A stretch of DNA of 64,000 nt from CAVYUC01 sp963816685 (GTDB lineage: Bacteria; Bacteroidota; Bacteroidia; Bacteroidales; Prolixibacteraceae). The DNA lies in contig CAWFMB010000038.1 in NCBI GenBank assembly GCA_963816685.1, positions 124,001-188,000 of the forward strand. Direction: 5' to 3'. Below are positions 34,081 to 42,833 of the stretch, in pieces. Position 1 is the first letter of the stretch; the number at the start of each line of letters is the position of its first letter. A program made the position numbers and the translations under genes. The notes under the pieces were generated by a model. The model did no database searches. It saw nothing but the letters and a program-made list of their open reading frames with translations, and was not told where the DNA came from.

Positions 34081-34722
34081 TTATTTTAAAATCTTTTTTA
34101 CTGTATCAGCCATTGTTTCCAAAAGCAGGTAACATGATGTCGCCCCGGCGTCGGGAACTCCCCGTGAACGTTCACCCAAACGGCTGGCCCTTCCAATTTT
34201 GGCGATCATATCATTTGTTGAATCACGACCGGCGATAGCTGCTACCTTCATTTCATCCAGTGAAGTATCAAAATCTTTTCCCCGGTTAACTGCATTCCGG
34301 AAAGCTTCCACGGCAGGCTGCAATGTATCAACCAATGTTTTATCTCCAGGTTTGGCAGATGAAATAGCCTTAACCGAAGATAACATTGCCTCCAGTGCTT
34401 TCGCAAAATCAGAAGCTGAAATTTCATTTAAACCCTCCAGCTCTTTAGAGAATCCGCGAAACATTTTGCCGTATAAAGGTCCCATGGAACCGCCAATTTT
34501 CATCATTAGAATTTTTGAGAGTATTTTTGCTGAATGCGTCAAATCACCTGGGTTTTTATCGAGTTCCGCACGTGTCATCTGGAATCCTTTATTCATATTT
34601 ATACCATGATCGCCATCGCCAATCTGACCGTCGATATCACTCAGGTATTGTTTGTTCACATTTACCGCAACTATCATATTATCGATAATCACTGCTCCTT
34701 CGCTGTTTGTAAACGTTTTCAT
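34081..34722 (-). CDS. DhaL subunit of a dihydroxyacetone-kinase-type ketose kinase
   Basis: A 213-residue nucleotide-binding subunit. DhaL motifs are present: IGDGDHGINMNKGF with the Mg-binding Asp residues, KIGGSMGPLYGKMF, KPGDKTLVDTLQPA and RASRLGERSRGVPDAGATSC. In PTS-dependent systems DhaL carries tightly bound ADP rephosphorylated by DhaM. No dhaM gene is in this cluster, so here the subunit may use ATP directly (inference). Paired with the DhaK gene 95 bp upstream. Confidence 0.88.
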   Translation of the reverse strand: MKTFTNSEGAVIIDNMIVAVNVNKQYLSDIDGQIGDGDHGINMNKGFQMTRAELDKNPGDLTHSAKILSKILMMKIGGSMGPLYGKMFRGFSKELEGLNEISASDFAKALEAMLSSVKAISSAKPGDKTLVDTLQPAVEAFRNAVNRGKDFDTSLDEMKVAAIAGRDSTNDMIAKIGRASRLGERSRGVPDAGATSCYLLLETMADTVKKILK

Positions 34723-34817
34723 TCTTTTTATTTTTTCTTCATTTCCAACAAAAAGAGGCTTCTTTTTTTTGAAACAAATTCTCAGTCATACTTCTGTTGA
34801 AGTGGCAGTTTTACATG

Positions 34818-35822
34818 CTAACGCTGAAACTGCCGTAATCCTGAAGAATCGCATTCATAATCGATGCACTCCTTTAACTCATTATCCAGTTTCATCAATG
34901 TACAGGTAATACCCGCCATTTCAAGTGATGTAAAATAATTACCTACATAGGAATGGTAAATTTTTATTTTTTTCTCTGAAAGAATCCTGGTTAGGTCGTT
35001 GTAAACAATGTATTGTTCCATTACAGGAGTGGAACCGAGTCCGGAAATCAATATCACTACTTCGTCACCTGAATTGAACGGCAGGTCAGGTAAAATCACA
35101 TCACAAAATCGCTGTGCAATTTTTGATGCAGGTTCAAGCGCTGCAATTTCAATTCCTGGTTCGCCGTGGTGTCCAATTCCAACTTCCATTTTACCCTCTT
35201 CGATAGTAAAATTAGGATGGCCAACCTCCGGAATAGTACAGGGTGAAAGACCGATTCCCATACTCCTTGTATTATTGATTGCTTTTTGAGCTACAGCAAC
35301 TACCTCATCCAAACTCCCGCCCATTGCTGCTTTCGCTCCGCCAACCTTCCACATTAAAATTTCACCTGCCACTCCCCGGCGTTTATCCTCTTCTCCTTTA
35401 GGCGCTGATGGAACATCATCATTTGCCACCACCTTTTTTACTTCTATTCCATCGTCTTCGGCTTCTTCCATAGCCATCTCCACGTTCATATTGTCGCCGG
35501 CATAATTTCCGTATAAAATTGCGACACCTTTGCCTCCGTTGGCAGCCTTTACCGCATCATAAAACATTTGTGCAGGCGGTGATGAAAAAATCTCACCCAC
35601 AGCCACTGCATCTACCAAATTACGACCAACATAACCAATAAATGCAGGTTTATGACCTGAACCGCCACCGGTTACAATTCCTACTTTTCCTTTTAAGGGG
35701 GCATTTTTAAATTTTATCACCCTTTCATTTTCTGTTGGACTTACCAGGTCGGAATGCACTTGTAAATAGGCTTCCAACATTTCATCCACTACTTTTGAAG
35801 GATCATTGATAAACTTTTGCAT
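34818..35822 (-). CDS. DhaK subunit of a dihydroxyacetone-kinase-type ketose kinase
   Basis: A 334-residue substrate-binding subunit. The loop VTGGGSGHKPAFIGYVG and the motif VGIGHHGEPGIE, whose second His aligns with the histidine that covalently binds dihydroxyacetone in E. coli DhaK, are intact. Relatives phosphorylate dihydroxyacetone or tetruloses such as erythrulose. With RpiB and xylose-isomerase-like proteins in the operon, a ketotetrose or ketopentose is more plausible here than dihydroxyacetone (inference). Confidence 0.88.
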   Translation of the reverse strand: MQKFINDPSKVVDEMLEAYLQVHSDLVSPTENERVIKFKNAPLKGKVGIVTGGGSGHKPAFIGYVGRNLVDAVAVGEIFSSPPAQMFYDAVKAANGGKGVAILYGNYAGDNMNVEMAMEEAEDDGIEVKKVVANDDVPSAPKGEEDKRRGVAGEILMWKVGGAKAAMGGSLDEVVAVAQKAINNTRSMGIGLSPCTIPEVGHPNFTIEEGKMEVGIGHHGEPGIEIAALEPASKIAQRFCDVILPDLPFNSGDEVVILISGLGSTPVMEQYIVYNDLTRILSEKKIKIYHSYVGNYFTSLEMAGITCTLMKLDNELKECIDYECDSSGLRQFQR

Positions 35823-35846
35823 TGATTTTCAATTTTATTGGTTGAA

Positions 35847-36761
35847 CTACTTACCTGATTTTGGATTTTCCATGATTTTACGTGCCATATCCGGATTTGT
35901 TTTTTCAACTCCGGTGAGCAAATAAACAATCATTCCCGCATCTGAAGGATCAAAATTTTTACCTTTATTTTTGGTACATGTTTCCTGGCGGGAATACAAC
36001 CAATCCCAGGCTCCCGGTTTATACATTTTATTGTTTCGTGCAGCAGAAGTTTTTATCCAGTCAAATTTTGCAATACCGGTATTTAAACCGTCATAATCTT
36101 TACCCCCGTTCTGATCCAGAATTTGAATGCATTTGAGGTTGCCACCATTTGTACCTGAGAATTCATCTTTTATTTCCTGAAATGTCCAACCGTTGTGATT
36201 ATCCCAATAATTATTGCCCGGATTATCTGCATGCCGGTTATTCCATTCGGAGTGAGAAACCAGCGTAACAAACTGACGTTTATTTTTTTCGGCCCGGTTA
36301 ACAGCTTCGCCTGCAACCTGCATAGGCCCGGCAGCAATAATAATCAGCGGATTTTCTGCCGATGATTTATTAATTTCATTACACAGTGCAGTATAAGCTA
36401 CTTCTGCATTATCAACGGCACATATAAAACTGGTTTTGTCAAATCCAAACATCTGTTGTCCGATGAGTGCACTTTCGCGCATGTGAAGATATGAATTTAA
36501 GCCCGACGGCGAAGACGGATGATCCTGATTACTTCCCCACACGTGATCGCTGTAAGTATATAAAACAAGGTTATCCTGCAATCCAGCTGCTGCTAAAAGT
36601 GCAAGAGAAAGCGGGGTAGCAGCCCAATCATCATGATCATGTTCATTCCCATCGGAACTGATTGCAATACGCCCTTTATCCTGCCAAAGTGGTGTTTGAG
36701 AATATACAACAGAAAAGGTTGTAAATAATACAATTAAAATTAATGCTACTGATTTTTTCAT
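35847..36761 (-). CDS. Secreted nucleoside-hydrolase-like protein
   Basis: A 304-residue exported protein (signal MKKSVALILIVLFTTFSVVYS). The first strand GRIAISSDGNEHDHDDWAAT resembles the calcium-binding Asp cluster of nucleoside hydrolases (DTDxxxDD) but with extra histidines, and PLIIIAAGPMQVAGEAVNRA fits a later strand of that fold. Nucleoside hydrolases cut N-ribosides; an exported version in a polysaccharide locus might act on furanosides. Only the fold-level assignment is supported. It lies between dhaK and rpiB in the operon. Confidence 0.6.
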   Translation of the reverse strand: MKKSVALILIVLFTTFSVVYSQTPLWQDKGRIAISSDGNEHDHDDWAATPLSLALLAAAGLQDNLVLYTYSDHVWGSNQDHPSSPSGLNSYLHMRESALIGQQMFGFDKTSFICAVDNAEVAYTALCNEINKSSAENPLIIIAAGPMQVAGEAVNRAEKNKRQFVTLVSHSEWNNRHADNPGNNYWDNHNGWTFQEIKDEFSGTNGGNLKCIQILDQNGGKDYDGLNTGIAKFDWIKTSAARNNKMYKPGAWDWLYSRQETCTKNKGKNFDPSDAGMIVYLLTGVEKTNPDMARKIMENPKSGK

Positions 36762-36810
36762 TTTTGTTCACTATTAAGTTGTTGATTTTAGTTCATTACC
36801 ATAAATCCGG

Positions 36811-37278
36811 TTAACCCCTTTCTTCAGGATGAAATGACTGCTTCTCCAAATCGCGCATTTGCTGAACTTTTGGTGCTGACCCACCTCCCTGAAATTCAGA
36901 AACCAACCAGGCATCGATTATTGTTTTTGCCAGTTCCGGTCCAATCACCCGTTCGCCCATAGTAATAATCTGTGCATCATTACTTTTTCGCAGGCGTTCG
37001 GCAGAAAATACATCATGACACGTACCGGCAAATATGCCTTCCACTTTATTTGCAATCATTGCCATTCCCAAACCTGTACCGCAGATACTGATTCCCCTGT
37101 CGTATTTTCCGGCAGCCACCTGTTTGGCCAAATTAAATCCTATTTCAGGATATAATGCATTTACTTTGGTGGCTGAATAATTGAGATCAGTAATATCGAT
37201 GTTTTTACTTTTCAGGTGATCATACAGCACTTTTTTAAGGTTAACTGCCGCATCATCACAATCTATGCAAATTTTCAT
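36811..37278 (-). CDS. rpiB: RpiB/LacAB family sugar-phosphate isomerase
   Basis: A 155-residue cytosolic isomerase. RpiB landmarks are visible: ICIDCDDAAVNLKK at the start, the active-site cysteine in GISICGTGLGMAMIANK (Cys66), His88 in GTCHDVFSAE and NDAQIITMGERVIG. Family members interconvert ribose-5-P/ribulose-5-P, allose-6-P/allulose-6-P, galactose-6-P/tagatose-6-P or erythrulose-4-P/erythrose-4-P. The context with a ketose kinase points to the last step of a sugar pathway feeding the pentose phosphate route; specificity cannot be read here. Confidence 0.87.
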   Translation of the reverse strand: MKICIDCDDAAVNLKKVLYDHLKSKNIDITDLNYSATKVNALYPEIGFNLAKQVAAGKYDRGISICGTGLGMAMIANKVEGIFAGTCHDVFSAERLRKSNDAQIITMGERVIGPELAKTIIDAWLVSEFQGGGSAPKVQQMRDLEKQSFHPEERG

Positions 37279-37323
37279 GTTTGTTTTACTTTAGAAATTT
37301 AAAAATCATTATAAGTTAAAGAA

Positions 37324-38187
37324 TTACCGTGTAACATGGGGTAATTCTTTCTCCAAATATTTAAGGCTTTCTTCTACCCAATGATCCGGATTTTCTACAA
37401 AACCACCACTGGCTTCGCTTCCCATTTCAATACCCGCGACACAAGGTTCGCCCAACTTCTCACAGTTTTCTTCAATACCCAGCTCCAGGCATTTGTCAAC
37501 ATATTGCCGGAAAGGCACAGCTCCGGTTCCCAAAATGCTGTTTGTATGTGCGAAGCTTTCTGTTTCGCTCAAATGAACATGCAACATCCGGCTTTTCAGC
37601 TTTTCAAGTTGGGCAGGTTCTTCCCGGGTAATAACAAGATGACCTACATCGATATTCGGATAAACATTGGGTAATCCGATATCTTCGACAGCTTTAGCCA
37701 GTTTATAGGTATTGTTGCAAATAAAATATACATGCGGGTCAAGTTCAATGCCGACAAGCAAATCTTTATCGAGACACCATTCGGCAAACCTGCCTACATT
37801 TTCAATCATATACAGCCACGACTGTTCAGGTGAAGTTCCCAATTCATATAAACCACCACCCCAGCAAACAAGTAACTGCCGGCCACCCAATTCCATCTGG
37901 TAATCTGCACATGCTTTCATGTAATCGAAAACGGCGTCTCTTTTTTTCGGATCAGGATGAGCCGAATCTTTGGTGGCAACCATCAACATCTGAGTGCTGT
38001 GAATTTCATTGTCTTTTACAATCCTGACAACTTCTTTTCGCTGACTTTTAGTCATTGTCAGTGGATTTCCCTTTCTGATTCCTGCATATTCTATGAATCT
38101 AAATCCATATTTCACAGCAGCTCTCAAAGATTCATCAGGCCCTTTGTTACCAACTTCATAAACAAGTGTGTTTAATGCTAATTTCAT
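37324..38187 (-). CDS. Xylose-isomerase-like TIM barrel (sugar isomerase/epimerase), copy B
   Basis: A 287-residue cytosolic TIM barrel. The metal-binding pattern is good: Glu in LLVGIELDPHVYF, Asp and His in YPNIDVGHLVI, His in MLHVHLSETESF and Glu in CVAGIEMGSEASGG. The strand order fits the AP endonuclease 2-like superfamily of sugar isomerases and epimerases. It is not close in sequence to copy A at 31892, so the two probably do different steps. Flanked by rpiB and the MFS transporter. Confidence 0.78.
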   Translation of the reverse strand: MKLALNTLVYEVGNKGPDESLRAAVKYGFRFIEYAGIRKGNPLTMTKSQRKEVVRIVKDNEIHSTQMLMVATKDSAHPDPKKRDAVFDYMKACADYQMELGGRQLLVCWGGGLYELGTSPEQSWLYMIENVGRFAEWCLDKDLLVGIELDPHVYFICNNTYKLAKAVEDIGLPNVYPNIDVGHLVITREEPAQLEKLKSRMLHVHLSETESFAHTNSILGTGAVPFRQYVDKCLELGIEENCEKLGEPCVAGIEMGSEASGGFVENPDHWVEESLKYLEKELPHVTR

Positions 38188-38237
38188 TTTATAAAATTTT
38201 AAATCTTATCTTCCTTTTTTAATCCGGTTGATTTATT

Positions 38238-39494
38238 TTAGACTACCTCTTGTCGCGGATTCATCAATAACCACATTCCAATAGCTACAACTGACAATGA
38301 AGCTGCAATGTAAAAGAACGGTACGTTGCTTCCTGTCCATTGTATCAAATACGGATAGGCTATTATAGTTACAAATGCACCAAGGTTTCCTGCCATATTC
38401 ATCGTTCCCGAAACCGCTCCGGCATTCTCTTTTCCAATATCGATGCAAAAAACCCATGACGGGCTTAACGTCATATCAGCACCAAAAACAGCAACCGATA
38501 AAAAAACTACAGCCATTGTGCTTGAATCTGAAAGGGTAACCATTATCATACCGAAAGCAGCCAGGGAAAAACCTATAATTGCAGGTATCTGCCTCGAGAG
38601 TTTTATTCCTCTTTTCCGGTAAATGAAATCGACTAAAACACCACCAAACCAGTTTCCTATGGCTCCTGCAATTAATGGCACGGAACTGTAAAATCCGGCT
38701 TCAATTGGTGAAAGCAAAAACCGTTGTTTGATAAATGGAAACATCCAGGTTAATGTAAAGTAAAAGGTAAAATTACTACAGACATATTGTATCATTGTAA
38801 ACCAGACATTGCCTGATTTAATTATTCTGCTGAAAGGAACAGTGACTGGCTTAATTTCTTTTTGCTGCCTGTTTTTAAGGATATATTCTTTTTCATAAAC
38901 ACTTAAAGTTTTAGATTCTTCGGGGGTATTTTTAAAAAAGAAGAACCATAAAATTCCATACAGAATACCAAATCCTCCGAAAATAAGAAAAGAGTGCCGC
39001 CAGCCTACTTCAGTAATCATCCAGGCAACAAGCGGCAAAGCAAAAGCTGCTCCAATCCGTGAACCTGAAAAATTAATTCCCTGCACCACTCCACGTTCTT
39101 TAACCGGAAACCAATTATATACTACCTTCGATAAACCGGGGAAAGCACCGGCCTCGCCTGCACCGAAAAAAAAGCGGATTACAAGCATCGATATAAAACT
39201 CCATGCTGCCCCTGTCAGTGCAGTTAATACAGACCATATCAATACTATTCCGCTAATAACTCCCCGGGGTCCGTATTTATCAGCCAATTTACCTGCAGGA
39301 ACCTGAAATAAAGCATAACCAAGGGTAAATACAGCCATTACCCAGCCAAAATCAGTAAGACCGAAACCAAGGTCGCTGCTTATTTGATCTTTGGCTGCTG
39401 AAATACAGGCTCTGTCGATGTACAATAAAACAGTTAATAAAAACGTGCTGAATACAAGTAAAAAACGAATTGGCACTATGGTCTTTTTCTTCAT
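38238..39494 (-). CDS. MFS transporter, anion:cation symporter-like
   Basis: A 418-residue inner-membrane transporter with twelve predicted helices. RACISAAKDQISSDLGFGLTDFG and VFTLGYALFQVPAGKLADKYGPRGV are typical of the GudP/ExuT-like ACS subfamily, which carries hexuronates, sugar acids and related solutes. It is the second gene of the GntR-led run and probably imports the sugar or sugar acid that the kinase and isomerases then process. Substrate type is inferred from the subfamily only. Confidence 0.87.
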   Translation of the reverse strand: MKKKTIVPIRFLLVFSTFLLTVLLYIDRACISAAKDQISSDLGFGLTDFGWVMAVFTLGYALFQVPAGKLADKYGPRGVISGIVLIWSVLTALTGAAWSFISMLVIRFFFGAGEAGAFPGLSKVVYNWFPVKERGVVQGINFSGSRIGAAFALPLVAWMITEVGWRHSFLIFGGFGILYGILWFFFFKNTPEESKTLSVYEKEYILKNRQQKEIKPVTVPFSRIIKSGNVWFTMIQYVCSNFTFYFTLTWMFPFIKQRFLLSPIEAGFYSSVPLIAGAIGNWFGGVLVDFIYRKRGIKLSRQIPAIIGFSLAAFGMIMVTLSDSSTMAVVFLSVAVFGADMTLSPSWVFCIDIGKENAGAVSGTMNMAGNLGAFVTIIAYPYLIQWTGSNVPFFYIAASLSVVAIGMWLLMNPRQEVV

Positions 39495-39514
39495 TTTGGT
39501 TTAGGTTCCGATTG

Positions 39515-40171
39515 TTATTCTGCTGTTGTTGTTTTAATATTTTCCAGTTTTTTAACTAACCTGTTACACGATCTTCTTGAATGTTCCCTGATTAAGCTTT
39601 CAGCGAGCAGAGGATCTTTTTTTTCCATTGCTTCAATAATACCAAGATGTTCCTTTAATGTTTCTTCCGGAGTACGTATCAATCCCCCGCGATATGTGCG
39701 AAAAGTAATATTTCCGATAACCTCCAGTTTACGAAGAATCTGATTTCCACTTATCTTTAATATTGAGTTATGGAATGCCTGATCGGCTTCAATATATTTA
39801 TTTGAATCAATATTTTCCTTACCAATGAATGGCTCAAAGAGAGATTTTAAATAAGCTATTTCCTTATCGGTTATAATTGATGTTGCTCTTCTCACTGCAA
39901 CCCCTTCCAGCGCTTCCCTGCATTCGAAGGCATCAATTAGCTGATCGGTATGAACCTGGGTAACATAAAAACCACGCCTCGGAAGATTTTCTACCAGCAT
40001 TTCATTTTCCAAAATTTGAAATGCTTTATGTAAAGGCATCCGGCTGACCCCAAGCATGGCAGCTATTTCTTCCTGTTTTAATTTTTGTCCAGGCTTAAAC
40101 TCATTGGCTAAAATCATTGCCTTTATTCGTTTATATACCTCATAACTTAAATCGTGATATTCTATTTCCAT
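39515..40171 (-). CDS. GntR family (FCD) transcriptional regulator
   Basis: A 218-residue regulator. The winged helix is at residues 5-70 (YEVYKRIKAMILANEFKPGQ, then EEIAAMLGVSRMPLHKAF) and an all-helical FCD ligand domain follows, with Asp and His residues (IEADQAFHNSIL, LKEHLGIIEAM) that bind metal in this class. I start at 40171; an upstream start would place the operator inside the gene. It precedes the MFS gene by 20 bp and its own promoter overlaps a TTGTATACAA palindrome, so autoregulation is likely. The same palindrome precedes susC and a GH-A gene. Confidence 0.88.
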   Translation of the reverse strand: MEIEYHDLSYEVYKRIKAMILANEFKPGQKLKQEEIAAMLGVSRMPLHKAFQILENEMLVENLPRRGFYVTQVHTDQLIDAFECREALEGVAVRRATSIITDKEIAYLKSLFEPFIGKENIDSNKYIEADQAFHNSILKISGNQILRKLEVIGNITFRTYRGGLIRTPEETLKEHLGIIEAMEKKDPLLAESLIREHSRRSCNRLVKKLENIKTTTAE

Positions 40172-40182
40172 TTTACCATTTT

Positions 40183-40204
40183 TTGTATACAATGTACAAA
40201 AATA
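40183..40204 (-). promoter_or_regulatory. Promoter and operator of the GntR-led operon
   Basis: TTGTATACAA at 40183-40192 lies 11 bp before the GntR start. On the minus strand a TATTTTTG box (40204-40197) lies just upstream of it, preceded after 21 bp by TTTC, a near -33 match. The palindrome would cover the transcription start. Confidence 0.65.
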
Positions 40205-40305
40205 CACCTGATTTTGTCTTCTTTAGAAATAACAATCAGAGAATATACATTTAAGAAATTAATTAACAATTATTTCTGATTTTCAACTTATAAAGGGTTA
40301 AACAT

Positions 40306-40331
40306 ACCCTCCCGGAAAAATCCGGAAGGGT
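40306..40331 (-). terminator. Hairpin after the susC-susD-DUF3823 operon
   Basis: ACCCTCCCGGA/TCCGGAAGGGT stem with an AAAA loop and one mismatch, 40 bp beyond the DUF3823 stop. The following T-run is weak. Confidence 0.6.
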
Positions 40332-40370
40332 AACTGTTTTCATAATAACCTCTAACTAAAAAAAAACCAT

Positions 40371-41045
40371 CTATGGAATTGTTATCTCTATTTGATTGCT
40401 ATAGTTCATTAAAGCGGAACTGCTTGCCTGAGCACCAATCCTGATGTAATAAGTGACACCGGATTCAAGGCCATCTGCCACAACGGTACCTGATGGCTGG
40501 CTCAATTCAACAGTTTTGGTAAAATATACATTTTCACGTGAACCGGTAGCTGCAGTCGGATATTGCACTGTACTTACATAAATCTCCATTTTATTAATGA
40601 CGTTGCCTGCATTTTCATCAATTGAATAGTCAACACTTACTGATGTACCATTGGCAGTTCCACCGGTAATGTGTGGGTCGAGCAGCGGAGTAACAGTAAA
40701 ATCCTGAACAATAATTTCATCAATACTAAAATCAACGTTCACCGTATCAGACTTAACAATTGGTCCTTCTACCCAAACTTTATGTTTTTTTGGAAACATT
40801 TTAATATTTTGATATGTTCCCTCACCATTCACCCGTATTTCAATTGCCTGTTCATCACCTTCACCAAGCAATTTTACCAAAAGATTGTTGCTGGATAAAT
40901 CACCATGAAGCGGATCACCATTATTATCTTTTACAGTGCCTTTAATTGTTCCATTAAACCCAAAATCGGAAACATGATAATCACACTTTATTAAAACAAC
41001 TGACACCAAAAGCAGGATAAAAATTTTAATATTTTTTGTCTTCAT
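40371..41045 (-). CDS. DUF3823 domain lipoprotein
   Basis: A 224-residue protein with an N-terminal hydrophobic stretch ending in LIKCDYH, a lipoprotein-like signal with an unusual Lys before Cys. DUF3823 proteins have two beta-sandwich domains and accompany SusC/SusD pairs: the first is visible as GTIKGTVKDNNGDPLHGDL, the second as SVSVDYSIDENAGNVINKME through GVTYYIRIGAQASSSA. Likely a surface glycan-binding accessory. It is third in the susC-susD operon, 17 bp after susD. Confidence 0.87.
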   Translation of the reverse strand: MKTKNIKIFILLLVSVVLIKCDYHVSDFGFNGTIKGTVKDNNGDPLHGDLSSNNLLVKLLGEGDEQAIEIRVNGEGTYQNIKMFPKKHKVWVEGPIVKSDTVNVDFSIDEIIVQDFTVTPLLDPHITGGTANGTSVSVDYSIDENAGNVINKMEIYVSTVQYPTAATGSRENVYFTKTVELSQPSGTVVADGLESGVTYYIRIGAQASSSALMNYSNQIEITIP

Positions 41046-41062
41046 TTTATTAGTTATTTGAA

Positions 41063-42814
41063 TTAATACAATGGATTTTGTTCAAGCAGTGGATTATTAT
41101 TTATCCTGTTAATCGATATTGGATTATAATAATGTTCCTGTCGGAAGACCCGGTTAAAAGGTTCGCTGTTTAAAGGCAGAAAGTAAAATTGATCGGATTC
41201 TTTATGCCAGATGATCCTCAAACCTTCGAATTGATCATTCAATACATCTTCAGCAATTCTCCAACGGCGCAAATCAAAAAATCTCTTATTTTCGAAACCG
41301 AATTCTGCCATCCATTCAGTGCGTATTTTATCAATATTTATAGAGTTTTCATCAACCACACTAATACCTGCTCTTTCCCGGGTTGGATTAATAGCAGCAA
41401 CGGCAGCAGCTTTATTTCCCATTTCGAATTCGGCTTCTGCTTTTGTAAGATACAGTTCAGCAAGGCGGATAATTGGCCAGTCAACCTGACTTTGATTCGC
41501 AGGCACCGGCAAGTTAGGTTCGTCGCACCACTTCCGTACAAGAAATCCGGAATTGGTTGTTTTATCATCACCAACGACCAGGCGGGAATCAACTCCCACT
41601 GCATAAACACCTTCATAAACAATATTCGGATTATTTATAATATTTAAAGGATTTGCTACCGTTCCGGTATCAATCCCTTCATAAGTTTGAATTTGAGAAT
41701 CAACGAAATCCACACCCTGGAAAAGTACTGTGGCATACAATCTTGGATCTTTCTTACTAAAAATATCCCAACCATTCTCATACAGATAATTTTCATTGAA
41801 GTACTGCTCATAATCTTCTTCCGAACCATCTTTATTTTCGTACCTTAAAATCAGTTCGAGTGTTGGGTCGCACCGTGCACCCTGACCGCTTGCAAATCGT
41901 GGTGGTGCTTTCCAGTGATCCCAGTCGTGACTTACCTCAACACCATTATATTCTTTTGCAAATAAAATTTCATTGTTACCTTCATCCAAAAAAATGTACT
42001 GGTAATTTTCAGCTTTATCTGTTTTTCCGTTATACAGAGAATATTTTCCTGAATTTATTACAGCAGTTGCAGCATCAGAGGCTTTTTGGTAATATGCTTC
42101 TGCTTTTCCCTCCGGCACTCCAACCAAACCGTTTAACTGCACCTTGCCGTATTTTGCTATTGATGCTGCCCATAAATTAACCCGTGCCTGTAAAGCCAGG
42201 GCTGTCCATTTGTTAATCCGGGCTGTTGGTTTGACATCAGTTGTTACTTCAAGCAATTGTATTGCCCTGGTCAATTCTGTATCTATAAATTGATAAATTT
42301 CATCTTCGGTTTTTCTTCTTTTCATTTCATCTTCAACAATTCCATAAGGATCAATGACAGCAGTAACCAAAGGAACACCTCCATATCGTTTAGCCATTTC
42401 GAAATAAGCGGCTGCACGCATGGCAGTTACTTCACCTTCCAATTTGCTTTTTAATTCTTCACTTATTGGGGAATCAGGAATTTTTTCAAGAAATACATTA
42501 CAATCACGGATATACTCGTAATCCCAATATTCCAAATCGTCAGGTACATTTGTTTTCGACATTGTACCCAATGTTATCGCATTTCCGTTTCCTCCACTAA
42601 CAGTTCCCTCATCGCAGTAACGATAATAATCAACGTAGGCAAAAGAGGGGAAATTTGCATATAAATCGATAACATATCCTTGCAATAACGATTCACTTTG
42701 CCAGACATCATTATCTGAAATTTTATCCAGAGGAGTGCGGTCAAGCACATCATCGCAGCTATAAAAAGCTGACAGGAAAATTACAATTGTTGCTATAAAT
42801 ATTTTAGTTTTCAT
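41063..42814 (-). CDS. SusD/RagB family glycan-binding lipoprotein
   Basis: A 583-residue lipoprotein (lipobox SAFYSC near residue 20) that caps the SusC barrel and captures oligosaccharides. The start CDDVLDRTPLDKISDNDVW is the typical SusD opening. Four TPR-like helix pairs follow (for example EEELKSKLEGEVTAMRAAAY-like and KWTALALQARVNLWAAS), and the C-terminus has the usual RIAEDVLNDQFEGLRIIWHK-type segment. It overlaps nothing and follows susC by 19 bp. Confidence 0.96.
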   Translation of the reverse strand: MKTKIFIATIVIFLSAFYSCDDVLDRTPLDKISDNDVWQSESLLQGYVIDLYANFPSFAYVDYYRYCDEGTVSGGNGNAITLGTMSKTNVPDDLEYWDYEYIRDCNVFLEKIPDSPISEELKSKLEGEVTAMRAAAYFEMAKRYGGVPLVTAVIDPYGIVEDEMKRRKTEDEIYQFIDTELTRAIQLLEVTTDVKPTARINKWTALALQARVNLWAASIAKYGKVQLNGLVGVPEGKAEAYYQKASDAATAVINSGKYSLYNGKTDKAENYQYIFLDEGNNEILFAKEYNGVEVSHDWDHWKAPPRFASGQGARCDPTLELILRYENKDGSEEDYEQYFNENYLYENGWDIFSKKDPRLYATVLFQGVDFVDSQIQTYEGIDTGTVANPLNIINNPNIVYEGVYAVGVDSRLVVGDDKTTNSGFLVRKWCDEPNLPVPANQSQVDWPIIRLAELYLTKAEAEFEMGNKAAAVAAINPTRERAGISVVDENSINIDKIRTEWMAEFGFENKRFFDLRRWRIAEDVLNDQFEGLRIIWHKESDQFYFLPLNSEPFNRVFRQEHYYNPISINRINNNPLLEQNPLY

Positions 42815-42833
42815 AATTATGCGCTTTTAAAGA

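Noticed and set aside
31892..38187. Complete D-apiose catabolic pathway
   Set aside because: The DUF5060/GH140-like C-termini and isomerase-like barrels raised this, but the transketolase, lactonase or oxidase genes expected for known apiose routes are missing, and RpiB does not fit a branched sugar.
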